Below the pieces are notes generated by a model, which saw only the letters and a program-made list of their open reading frames with translations, was not told the DNA's origin and made no database searches. The position numbers were made by a program, and so were the translations under genes. 24,768 bases of DNA from Ochromonas danica. Taxonomy: Eukaryota; Sar; Chrysophyceae; Chromulinales; Chromulinaceae. Positions 1 through 9,066 of this stretch are shown here, piece by piece (within the stretch, counting starts at the first letter, position 1; each line of letters starts with the position of its first letter). The stretch covers positions 1-24,768 of the forward strand of contig VKHL01000256.1 in NCBI GenBank assembly GCA_015146655.1. Reading direction: 5' to 3'.

Positions 1-1427
1 TTATGGAGGGAGGATATAGAAGAGTTGAGTAGATTAGCTGCAGTAGATGGGAAAGATGGAGGAGGCGGATAATAAGGTTGGTAAGGATAGTAAGGGGAAG
101 GATGAAGAGGAGATGGCTGAGAAGGCCATGCATAGTACATACTATGGTTGTTGCCATAGGAAGGTGGGAAGATGACCATGCCTTGAACCTGTAAGCCGTT
201 GACTGCCATGGTTTGAGGCATCATCATCATCATCTGTTGAGAGGCAGGGGTTGGGGCCACAGTGCCTACCCTGAGTAAGTTAGGCCTCATCCCATTCGAT
301 GGCAATGCGGCTGCCACCATACCCGCTGCTGTTGGTAGGCTCGCTGATATCATGGTTGAGGCAGTGGAGGGACCTGCTGCCTGAAATCTTCTTGGCAAGG
401 AGCCATGATAATAAGGTATAGCTGGCTGCAGCGAAGCAGCAGAAACAGCTGAAGAAGCATGAGAAGAGTAATAACGAGCAGGAGCAAGAGTCTCTTGCAC
501 CAGATGCCTCAACGACATGGTCGGTGCAGAAGCTGTCCCATAGCTTCGGTTCTCGATGAAGCGACTGTGACTGTCATGGCTGTCATAGCTGCTGTACTCT
601 TCTGAAGAGGTGCTCGCATATATGGTCGAGGTGGAGGAAGAGCTGAGATCGCGTCTGCTGTTGCTGGGAGAGCTTCCAGATAGGGTGGTGGATGGTGGAA
701 GAGAAGAGCCATCTTCTGGACCTCTCGAACCTCTTTGCTCTGCTTCTCCTTCTCGCCTACCTTCCTCATCCAATCCAGCCGCTCGTCGCACCGCATTGAT
801 CTTCTCCAACGAGCGATTAGACAATTGGCAGTCGAAGTTAATTCCCTCCAAACACAAGCCTTGCAGATTCTTGATGACGATCTTAGCATCTTCCAATCGA
901 TCTATGAACAGAAAGCCATACCCTGATTGACATTTGCGAGCCTACATAACAACCACAACCCATTTCTCCTCTGTTACCTTCACGCACATAGAGATAATAG
1001 TGAGAACGTGTGTGAGAGAGACCGTACCTCATTCACTTCATACTTCTTGATCAACACATCTCGCACTTGCAAATGATAGCGTGAGCAAAGCAGAGATAGC
1101 ATGAAGTCTCGGTCTATGACAATGTCCATCTGCAGACCCACGTCATTACAGTAACTAGCATGGCAGGTGCGGAGATCAGACAAGAAACAGTATCCTCTGA
1201 CTAACCTTACGAGTCACGAAGCTAAAGAGAGCTTGAAAGCCATGGTAGCTGTGTGTGGAAACGATGGAGGAAGCAGGGAAGGTGGAGAGCCACCATGGAA
1301 ACGAAGTAGCGGATGGGATAGAAGGGCGTGATGAGGTGGAGACACTCTGCGATGAGGCAGAGTCTTGTTTGGAGGGAGAGGTAGAAGATGCAGAGGGAGC
1401 GGAAGATTGTTGAGTATGGGACGGCAT
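1..1427 (-). CDS. RRM protein, copy A (3' end cut by window edge)
   Basis: Exons read on the minus strand are 1427-1206, 1129-1028 and 941 to beyond position 1, with GT-AG introns in phase 0. The protein starts MPSHTQQSSAPS, has a Ser/Thr-rich leader of about 66 residues, then an RRM: an RNP2-like strand FSFVTRK at the end of exon 1 and an RNP1-like strand SGYGFLFI early in exon 3. A long Ser/Pro/Tyr/Met-rich tail follows. Exons 1 and 2 encode the same protein as copy C. The tail is closer to copies B and D (it keeps APTMSLRH) but has its own variants. The frame still appears open at base 1 and lacks only the last codons seen in copy C. RNA binding is a family-level prediction; the target is unknown. 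Confidence 0.8.
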
Positions 1428-1990
1428 TGCTGAGAAGAAAGATTGTCGAGGAGGAATTTATTTGTTTTATATGGAGGATGTAATTTTATTGGTTCTCAGT
1501 TTGATGCAGAAGTGAAATCAAAGTGAATTAGATATAATTTATGAGTTTGTTTTGTTGTTGTAAAGGAGGTAAAGCAATCAACCCCTTTCTGTTCTCTTCT
1601 TATCGCAGTGATGGCTGGGCGGCACAAAACAAGCACAAGCACTCTGCTGCACTGTGCTGCCTGCTTTTGCCTCACAGAACGGAACGTGGAAAACCAAAAC
1701 AATACAGCCACTCCATGGAATTCCACTTCTCATTCCACTTTCCGCCACGAAGAGGTTAACTTCCCCTCCAGCCACTCCAAGCAAGCTAGCACCCATTCTG
1801 TTGGTGGTTGTACTTGCTTGCTTAGTCTTTTAGTGGCTTTGTCTGTTTGTTTCTTGGTCAACTAGGCTGATTCATGCATGATATTCTTATAGGGATAAGA
1901 CAAATGACAATAGAGTGATCATGAGTTCCATCCGAGCGGTGGCGTTTTCATCACTTTTTTCCAACTGTTGCCAACAAACGCACTTATCGT
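1428..1990 (-). repeat. Duplicated 5' flank of the RRM family (copy A)
   Basis: This flank is clearly homologous, in inverted orientation, to the flank of copy C (about 16400-17018) and to that of copy D (about 21210-21732). Shared segments include a stretch reading CCAAGAAACAAACAGACAAA on the gene strand and a GGGAAGTTAAC motif. Homology to copy C fades near 1990, about 60 bases before the telomeric tract. Open frames in this stretch recur in each copy with indels, so I read it as promoter and flank, not coding. Confidence 0.75.
1466..1471 (-). promoter_or_regulatory. TATA-like box of copy A
   Basis: TATAAA on the minus strand, 39 bases upstream of the copy A ATG. The same box sits at the matching place before copies C and D, in a shared AT-rich core promoter. 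The role is inferred from position and conservation. Confidence 0.45.
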
Positions 1991-2047
1991 AAAATCGCAT
2001 TTATGTTGTACAGCACACGTTTGCGAGGGGTGGGGATCACCAGGCGG

Positions 2048-2396
2048 CCCTAACCCTAACCCTAACCCTAATCATAACCCCAACCCTAACCCTAACCCTA
2101 GCCCTAACAATACCCCTACTGTAACCCTAACCCTAACCTGTACAGTGCTAACCCTAACCCTAACCCTAACCCTAACCCTAACCCTAACATAACCCCAACC
2201 CTAACCCTAACCTTAACCCTAACCCTAGCCCTAACAATACCCCTACTGTACTGACCCTAACCCTAACCCTAACCCTAACCCTAATCATAACCCCAACCCT
2301 AACCCTAACCCTAACGCTAACATAACCCCAACCCTAACCCTAACCCTAGCCCTAACAATACCCCTACTGTAACCCTAGCCCTAACCAGTCTAACCC
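2048..2396 (+). repeat. Interstitial telomeric repeat tract (CCCTAA)n with higher-order structure
   Basis: About 350 bp of CCCTAA units with interspersed variants such as CCCTAG, CCTTAA, CATAACCCC and CGCTAA. A 25-base non-telomeric variant block ending in CCCCTACTGTA recurs exactly at 2099-2123, 2226-2250 and 2347-2371, so the tract grew by duplication of blocks of about 121-127 bp. The plus strand is the C-rich strand, the orientation expected at the left end of a chromosome. Confidence 0.95.
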
Positions 2397-3532
2397 AAAA
2401 AATTTGATCGCAGGCTCCCATGCCTCCTTCTAGAGGTCATTTTGTTTTGTTTTGTAGTCCTTTGACATCTGGATATCTGAAGTTTGTTTACAAAGACATT
2501 GCAACTAAAAACCTTTTACCTCCTGTCGCTGTCCCGGTGCGTGGGGACAGCCTAGATGCGGGGTATATTTCGTGAAAGGGCAAGAAAAGACAAGATGGTT
2601 GGCAAGATGGCTGGATTGATTTAACACAACTTCTATCTTATTCCTCGTCATAATCCAGTGATAACAGAGAAGATTTCTCTCTTTCTAGTCACCACACTTC
2701 ATCTCTACAACAACTCACACAATATGAGAAGAACCACAACTAATGAGAAGTGAAGAATGACATTAACATTCTATCACTATAGACCAACACATGAAATACC
2801 TTTCCCAGGCTTTGCTTTCACCAATCTCGCATAAATGCCTTCTCTCTTATCAGAGCAATTAAACAAAGAGTAGGCTTCAGAAGAGACGATGGAAATAATA
2901 GTCTATAATAGACGAAACGTAATCATTCTTCGCATTAACAAGTGATCGCAAACTGACTCCACCATGGAATACTAGTAAGCGGCAAAGCAATGGCAAATAC
3001 ACACCAGATCCAGAGAATTTTATACACTGGGGGTACAGATAATGATCATCTAGAGGAATACAACTAGGCTAAGGCATAGTACAGCAAGGCATGGTATGGG
3101 TAGGGAGAGTACTGAGATTGGCGACACTTCATAACAAGACAAGAACGTCGTCGTTGTCATTGTTGTTGTCGCAGAAATCACCACGGTAAGAAGAAATAAA
3201 GCAATATGAAATAGAGTTAAGGCCGCTTAGAAGAAGAAGCGTCGGGTCTTCTTGTTGACATCATATCCTTATGAATCGCCAACAAGGAACTTAACGGCTC
3301 CAGATAACAGACATATGGCAGGTAAGAGACATAAGCATCGTCAACTTATCCCAATCCATTGACTTGGAAGCAGATCCAATGAAAGCCAGCTAATCCGGGT
3401 TGATAAAATGAAAACGAACTGATCACCAAGACTTCATACCAACTACTCGTCACTAATAACAACTAAAGAATACAGGATGATTACCAATCTTCTTCATATT
3501 CAAAACTCATCGACAGCCACATATTATCATTA
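2397..3532. other. Intergenic spacer, no confident gene
   Basis: No family is recognisable here. The stretch holds a perfect 8-bp hairpin (2528-2535 with 2544-2551, GCTGTCCC/GGGACAGC), AT-rich DNA and the downstream flank of HK1. The only coding-like stretch is a 43-codon minus-strand frame at 3217-3345. Confidence 0.6.
3217..3345 (-). CDS. Possible terminal exon or gene fragment, unidentified
   Basis: An open minus-strand frame of 42 residues plus stop, containing the stretches VSYLPYVCYLEPLSSLLAIH and STRRPDASSSKRP. Its composition looks protein-like, but an in-frame TAA lies just upstream and there is no start codon, so it would need a splice acceptor near 3346. It could equally be chance within the HK1 downstream region. 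Confidence 0.2.
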   Translation of the reverse strand, partial: VDDAYVSYLPYVCYLEPLSSLLAIHKDMMSTRRPDASSSKRP

Positions 3533-6352
3533 TTAATCCTGCCATTCGGATTGTTGTCGATGAATTTGATCATATATCTTATAAAAAGTGTCGATTGCGA
3601 ATGGCTTGGTGAGGAAAGCATCCATCCCAACCGCAGCAGCCTCGGAAGCAACGTCATTATCAGAATTCGCCGAGACGCCAATGACCAGCTGGTGAGGTCG
3701 AAGCAGATCCAACGAAACAGTTGGCAGCAATGGCAAGGAATTGCTGCTATCAGAAGAGAGAGACAAATACTCACGATCCGCATTGCGTTGTTGACCGTGG
3801 AGGGAGAAGTTCTCTTCTTCTTCTATTTCACGCCATCTTCTTGTAGCTTCTAATCCATCCATAATGGGCATTTGTAGATCCATCAACACTACGTCGAATC
3901 CACTCTGTTCCCTGGTCCATCGCTCGCTTAGGATCTTCAAGGCCTCCGCGCCATTGCAAGCAGTCGTCACGACATGCCCATGACGTTTCAAGGCCATAGA
4001 AGTCATTTTGAGAATACTGACAGAGTCGTCAACCAAAAGAATCTTCAGGCCTTGACTATTGTCAACGTTATGATGACCATCATTACTTCCTTTCATGCTG
4101 GTGGCTGAAACTTTCTTCGGCATTTCATCCAAATCAATGCCAGAAGACTGCATAGTCATCAGACTGCACGATAGAACAGCTGCGCTGTCGAGGTAGGGAC
4201 TAATTGTCGTCACAATGCTAGCAGATCGTTCCAACTCTTTGTCGAGAAACCCCTCATCTGCTGCCAGCAACTGATCTGACTCACTTCTTCTAAACACAAT
4301 TGTTCGTGAGGAATCAGAGCAGTGGAACACTTTCTCACTGTGCTCACGGGAGCGAGAGGACATGGACGCTATGGAAGGCGGAGAAACAGATGATTTCTGC
4401 CCCACACAAGTCTTTCGAGAGATAAAAGAAGAACGATTCAAGGAAACCCGATCAGTAGCTTGAGCATGCGCTGCTGCAAAGTCTGGTCGATAAGGGATTT
4501 CAAACCAAAAGAGACTGCCCTGTTGACCGTCACGTCGGTTGTCTACTCCGCAATTTCCTCCCAAGGCCTCTATTCGCTTTGCCAATGAGAAGAGGCCTAA
4601 CCCAGTACCTCCAGCCAATCGCTGAGCCTGTTTGAAAGGACTAAACAATCCCTTCATTGCATCTTCCGACAACCCAATACCATGATCTGACACTTCAAAG
4701 CGGAGAAATTCTTCGTCTTCTTCTTCCATTCCACTGATAGGAGAGAACATCTCAACAGGGTGACTGCCCTCATGGTGACAATTCTCCAATGTTTCGATTG
4801 AGCGCAAAGGACTATCCCTCAGTTGTAACCCTCGACGGTTAGCGGCAGTTCTAGGTGGAGACAATACTGCAGCGCTAGGTGCATGTGCAACAACACCACC
4901 AACTGCTATAAGACCGTTCAACTTTAGGCTCTCCAGACTGTGTTGAACCAGATAGACATGAATATCAATGTCTCCTTCGTTGGAGTATTTGACAGCATTG
5001 CTCAATAGACAAAGAACGTTCTCTTGTAACCACTGCTTATCAGTAATAATGTGAGAGCATATCTCTCTTGGAATAGGGGCCAGCGTGATGGACAGTCGCT
5101 GTTGGACGTCTTGCATGCAAGTCAACGGCAAGTTCAGCGCATCATAAAGATCGCATGTCTCACACTTAGGCTTCAGCTTCATTCCCTGGTTAGCTTTGGT
5201 ATAGTCAATACAACGATTGATCGTCATGAGCATGAAGGTATTGGTGTTTTTCATGTTCAGGAGACAGGAATCCACAGAGACAAGAAAGTCGTGAAAGAAT
5301 GAGGGAGTGACTTGATCAGAATGCTCTTTCTCTTGCGCCTCGGCAAGAAGCTCCGCTACATAATCCAGTCCATTTAAAAACGAGGACAAGGGCTGTTTGA
5401 TCACAACAGAAGCATTCAATAGACCCGGTCAGCAATTATCCGGAACAGAAAACAATTATCAAATATTGTATCTCACCGTTTTCAAATCGTGTGCAACATT
5501 AGCAATCATGTGACGCATTTCTTCAGCATTGGCTTCATTAGCTGCCACTTCTTGTCGTTTAACATAGTCCATTAACTCAGTGTGAAGGAAGAACAGGAAA
5601 TAGTTTTGCCTACGAGCTTCAATCAAAATAGTAAAACTCAACATAGCATAATAAAGAATAAAAAGAGAAGAATTCCACGATGTTGTATAGCAGAAAGAAA
5701 TCAATAGTGAAGTAATCGTTAAAGCCCACAGGAAAATAGCATAACCATAGCGACCACCACGCACAGAGACGGAGTACAAGATAGGCAGTAACATGGCGAT
5801 CATACTGGAATCAATCGGTATGCCACCAACTATACTAAATGGGTTGCAATTCCACACTCCCATCATGTGTCCACTAGCTTCACAAACCCCATAAACTGAT
5901 CGTGCGATAATTCGATAGCAGGCAACGAGATTCAAAGTACCATAGACAATCATTTGAAACTTCTCGAGGAAGATTCGGCTTTCGAGTGGCAATCTGCCAT
6001 TATTGTGCTCAGAGATCGTATTTAGTTGTAGGTAGACAATCCAAGAGGCGACATCAACACCAGCAAAGAGTGCGATAGTGGCTATGCTATTGAGACTGTC
6101 CCATCGAGTAGTAGAGTGAAAGAGTTGATAAGTCGCCAAGAAGACAATGGGGATACAAAAGAGAGTCAGTGATAAATTGAAGACAAATAAGGAAGAAAGT
6201 GACTGATGCAAGATATTGAAATTGTCATAAGTTGCTCGCAAGACAGGATCTTTGATAAGCATGCGATAGTTGACCTGACTGCGAACACGTGCATCCACAT
6301 CAATGGTGGACCTGAGATAATCAGAAAATTCCTTTTCTTTCTCAATCTTCAT
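3533..6352 (-). CDS. Membrane hybrid histidine kinase HK1 (6TM-HisKA-HATPase-REC)
   Basis: Two exons, 6352-5477 and 5392-3533, separated by an 84-nt GT-AG intron, give 911 residues. Six hydrophobic segments lie at about 54-74, 88-109, 133-150, 181-198, 203-221 and 228-246. The H-box is HMIANVAHDLKTPL with phosphoacceptor His288; the intron falls between KT and PL. The ATPase domain has an N-box (LLSNAVKYS, Asn424), a G1 box (DHGIGL, 528-533) and a G2 box (GGTGLGL, 553-559), with an extra segment of about 80 residues at 439-518 that HK2 lacks. The receiver has the acid pair Asp747/Asp748, phosphoacceptor Asp797, Ser866 and Lys888. It should autophosphorylate on His and pass phosphate to its own Asp. 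No known sensor domain is visible, so the ligand is unknown. HK2 is its upstream tandem paralogue. Confidence 0.93.
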
Positions 6353-6837
6353 AGAAGATTAGTAAGGAGTGCAGTACACTAGTACAGTATATGGATATGA
6401 GCGGAGTAGAGTATGATTGCGACTTGTTTTCTTGTTTTAATGGATGGGATATGCGATTTTATCCAAAAACACTGTATTTTTTTTTCAAAAGGTTATACAA
6501 TAAAAAGAAATTTCTCTATCAATAAGCAAGTTCTGCGAATAAGACAATAAGGTAAAAAGTGGTACTAATGGCAATCAATCCACCTGCTGCTGGACTAGTC
6601 TAATATCAATCAATCAATCGTTCTCTTCACTCTCTTTCTCGTGCGCCATGCCGGAGCAGACAGAGCAGCGCCAGCGGCACAGACAACGAAACACGGTGTG
6701 GCAGGCAGAGCAGCGGGCGCTGGCCAGTCGACGTCACACTTGCACTCCTCTTCAACTTCAATCTACAGAAAGTGGAGTTTAAAACTCATTAATTCAAACT
6801 TTTAATTACCAGCGAAACTCTGTTAACTCTGCCAAGG
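6353..6837. other. HK1 upstream region with a small Gln/Arg-rich ORF
   Basis: AT-rich DNA with a T-run near 6475-6486, presumably the HK1 promoter. On the plus strand, 6648-6782 is a 44-residue frame starting MPEQTEQRQRHRQRNTVWQA in a good context (GCGCCATGCC) and clearly more GC-rich than its surroundings. It could be a small gene, or a first exon separated from the rest of its gene by the transposon that begins at 6841. There is no family match I can name. Confidence 0.3.
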
Positions 6838-6840
6838 TTA

Positions 6841-6955
6841 GGCCCGCCTTCTCTCGTTGCAAAATGCTCTACAAAACTGCAAAAATGCAAAAATGCAAAA
6901 TACAAAGTGAAGTTAACGTTACAAATTGCAAGAAATCGCATTTCCACGCCTTTTC
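6841..6955 (+). repeat. Left terminal inverted repeat of the transposon
   Basis: The outer 24 bases match the right end perfectly; inner similarity is interrupted by short indels. The arm contains repeated AAAATGCA words. Confidence 0.8.
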
Positions 6956-7035
6956 CGTCTTCTCTCGTTGCAATTTGCCAATTGCCAATACAAAATCTTT
7001 CCAAGACGGATTCATCAATAGAAATTTGTGAAAAA

Positions 7036-7776
7036 ATGGACATTCCTCCGTGTGTTGATGATGTTATTGACAATATTATCGACCAGATCATTGAGGAGGA
7101 GGCTAAAGAAGAACCTGATCGGGTGAGAGAGTAGTTTAGCGGAAGAAGTAGTACTCCAAGGCATCGAAACAAAGGCAACTCGAAGAGACCCAGCCCCCAT
7201 AGTCCTCCAGATCGTCAACAACTTAGTCCTAGACAACCCTCAACAGGAAAGAGTGGGACCAGCAACCACAACAGAAGACCCAACAGCCACCCCAACAACC
7301 TATTCTACGGCCCAAGTAGAAGAAGAAGAAGACCCATCCTCTCCTGCCCCAGCTTTCTCCCAAGTCGTCACAACATCCGTAGCCCAGGAAGAAGGGATGA
7401 TCCAATTGTCGCGACAGATTCAACCGCCCCTACAACCACTCAAGACAACACTCCTCTCCTCCTCCACGTCTGCAAGTACCTCAACCTCGCACGGCACGTC
7501 CACCCACCACTGCTCCTCCCAAATCCCCAGCAACCCCCTACTACACCCCTCCTCCCCAGCCCTAGGCAGAGAGCCCAATGCAGCCTTAACATGTGCAACA
7601 GGTTTTTTTTGCCTACCACAATGCCTGAAGATCATGCTGATGGTGACAGTGCTCAGGTTTTTCTGAACGAATGCAACGGCCTACGTGGAGAGCTTGATGA
7701 GGACAACCATGACTGCAGTTTAAAGCTACTGAAGATCGCCTACTTCCTCAAACAAAAAGGCTGGAGAAGACCTTGA
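7036..7776 (+). pseudogene. Transposon-borne protein, left gene, frameshifted
   Basis: It starts MDIPPCVDDVIDNIIDQIIE and hits a TAG at 7132-7134. Protein-like sequence continues in another frame from about 7130 (EEVVLQGIETKATRR, then an acidic and Ser/Thr/Pro-rich stretch). It then appears to return to the first frame near the eight-T run at about 7601-7608, ending with MPEDHADGDSAQVFLNECNG and a short basic tail before TGA at 7776. One lost base near 7131 and one indel at the T-run would explain this. No DDE motif or named domain was seen. It converges on the minus-strand gene, with about 45 AT-rich bases between them. Function unknown. Confidence 0.5.
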
Positions 7777-7822
7777 AAACTGTTAATATTTATGCTTAAT
7801 ATTAAATAGAAATTAAAAAGAA

Positions 7823-8612
7823 TCAAAAATGGATCTGAGTATGCGTGACTTCCACCCTGACAAGCTTGTTGACTGGCTGCAGTTGTTGCACTCTGCTTTG
7901 AACGGGGCGTGGCTTGCTTAGGCCAGCCGTTGGGTTAATGTCCTTGCAGAACCCGTAAGCAACGATGTGGTTGGGTAACGGACCTTCGATTGTGCCATCC
8001 TCGTTATACAAACATGTACAGTTATCGAACCTGAAGTCCGTATAACTGTTGAACGCCATGGCTATGGCGTCCCACTGGTTATTACGGGCCTCTTTATCGT
8101 CTAGCTCAATGCGCGTCATCACCGTGAAAACAGATATCCATTGCTGCTCCTGGCGCGGATCCAAATACAAGTGTACAAGCCGAGCGATGTCATCGGCAGT
8201 CGTGGTGTTCGATGGAGGTACATCCATAGGCAGATCCTTCACAATACTTTCTTTCACATCTTGACTTAGATTTGCCCAGACGGTATTAGTTCTCTGCAAG
8301 TCAAGATACAACCTCTGTTAAACCGCGAAATAATAAAAAGATAATCTTCCTTACCGTCTTTTGCGCTTCTGAGTAAACACTCCAGGGGTGCCGGGTGTAA
8401 TAAAGTGGCAGCAGAGGCTTCTTCCCTGTAGAATCTAGCATGGTGGTCAGCTTGGAAATGATTTTTCTTTCCTTCTCTTTTGAAGATAGCAGCTGTTAGT
8501 CATCATCCAGCTGTAAAGCTCGCTCTATAGTGTTCCCCGGGGCATTCCACTCTCTAGTAAAATCACTACTACAACCGGTAGACTGACTTTGTAGCGGGGT
8601 GGAGTTCTGAAT
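7823..8612 (-). pseudogene. Transposon-borne protein, right gene (possibly Myb/SANT-like), one in-frame stop
   Basis: Read on the minus strand, a frame open from about 8612 is stopped by TAA at 8498-8496. It continues in phase through SSKEKERKIISKL and YYTRHPWSVYSEAQKT to a donor at 8354. A 61-nt GT-AG intron (8354-8294) leads to a final 156-residue exon ending at 7823. The segment NNQWDAIAMAFNSYTD resembles the W..IA..FN pattern of Myb/SANT-like transposon proteins, which would suit the DNA-binding second protein of a Harbinger element; this is inference. An alternative is that transcription starts at the ATG at 8441, giving a 185-residue protein. Confidence 0.5.
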
Positions 8613-8659
8613 TCATTCGATGCGAAAAGAAATTACTCTTTGTAAAGGTTTTGTAAAAG

Positions 8660-8780
8660 TTTGAAGATTTTGTTGTATTGCAATTTGCAAATTGTAGGGT
8701 TAACTTCACGGCTTGGAACGTTAACTTCACTTTGTATTTTGCATTTTTGCAAAACTTTTTGCAACGAGAGAAGGCGGGCC
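8660..8780 (-). repeat. Right terminal inverted repeat of the transposon
   Basis: Reverse complement of the left end, with an outer perfect block at 8757-8780 and further matching to about 8700. The inner limit is approximate. Confidence 0.8.
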
Positions 8781-8783
8781 TTA

Positions 8784-9066
8784 GCGTTTGCTTTGAAAAC
8801 AAGAGTCGAATCAAGCTATTCCTAATAGCCTAGAATTCAGTTACTACTAACAAGAAAATAGATGAGAAGGTACCGTTCGCATCGTTTAATAACCATATAT
8901 AATAAGGATTGAAAAATAAGCATTGAAATATAATATAGCCATATACATATAAGCATTCAAAAAACATCCAATTTTATTCGGTATCTGATATAGAGAGAAA
9001 GTATCCCACAGACATCAACCACATCACAAAAGAGAGTTCGAATTAGGCAGCAACAGAAATCGACCA
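8784..9066. other. Spacer between transposon and HK2 stop
   Basis: AT-rich DNA with AATATAATATAGCCATATAC-like stretches, presumably the HK2 3' untranslated and polyadenylation region. No gene seen. Confidence 0.5.

Larger units (their letters stand above)
6841..8780. mobile_element. PIF/Harbinger-like DNA transposon, non-autonomous or decayed
   Basis: A 1,940-bp element bounded by inverted repeats starting GGCCCGCCTTCTCTCGTTGC (6841-6860, reverse complement at 8761-8780). The similarity continues imperfectly inward for roughly 100 bp, including an AATACAAAGTGAAGTTAACG block. It is flanked by TTA on both sides (6838-6840 and 8781-8783), matching the 3-bp TWA target duplication of PIF/Harbinger elements. 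Inside are two convergent, damaged genes, one on each strand, as in Harbinger elements that carry a transposase and a Myb-like protein. No DDE transposase is recognisable. It sits in the spacer between the kinases. Confidence 0.8.

Noticed and set aside
509-930. Long open frames on both strands opposite or out of frame with the RRM coding exons (also at 12679-13442, 17516-18114 and 22280-22954)
   Set aside because: They are shadows of the RRM gene, whose frame has clean splice borders, RNP1 and a sensible stop.
1968-2192. Open frame of Asn-Pro repeats at the telomeric tract
   Set aside because: It is a translation of CCCTAA repeats with no other coding signal.
2528-2551. tRNA or other structured RNA at the GCTGTCCC hairpin
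   Set aside because: Only one 8-bp stem; no B-box, acceptor stem or cloverleaf could be found.
5051-5302. Plus-strand gene inside HK1
   Set aside because: It lies antisense to well-conserved HisKA/HATPase coding sequence, with no domain of its own.
6841-6960. CRISPR-like or tandem repeat reading of the AAAATGCA words
   Set aside because: The words have no regular spacers and belong to the transposon inverted repeat; the window is eukaryotic.
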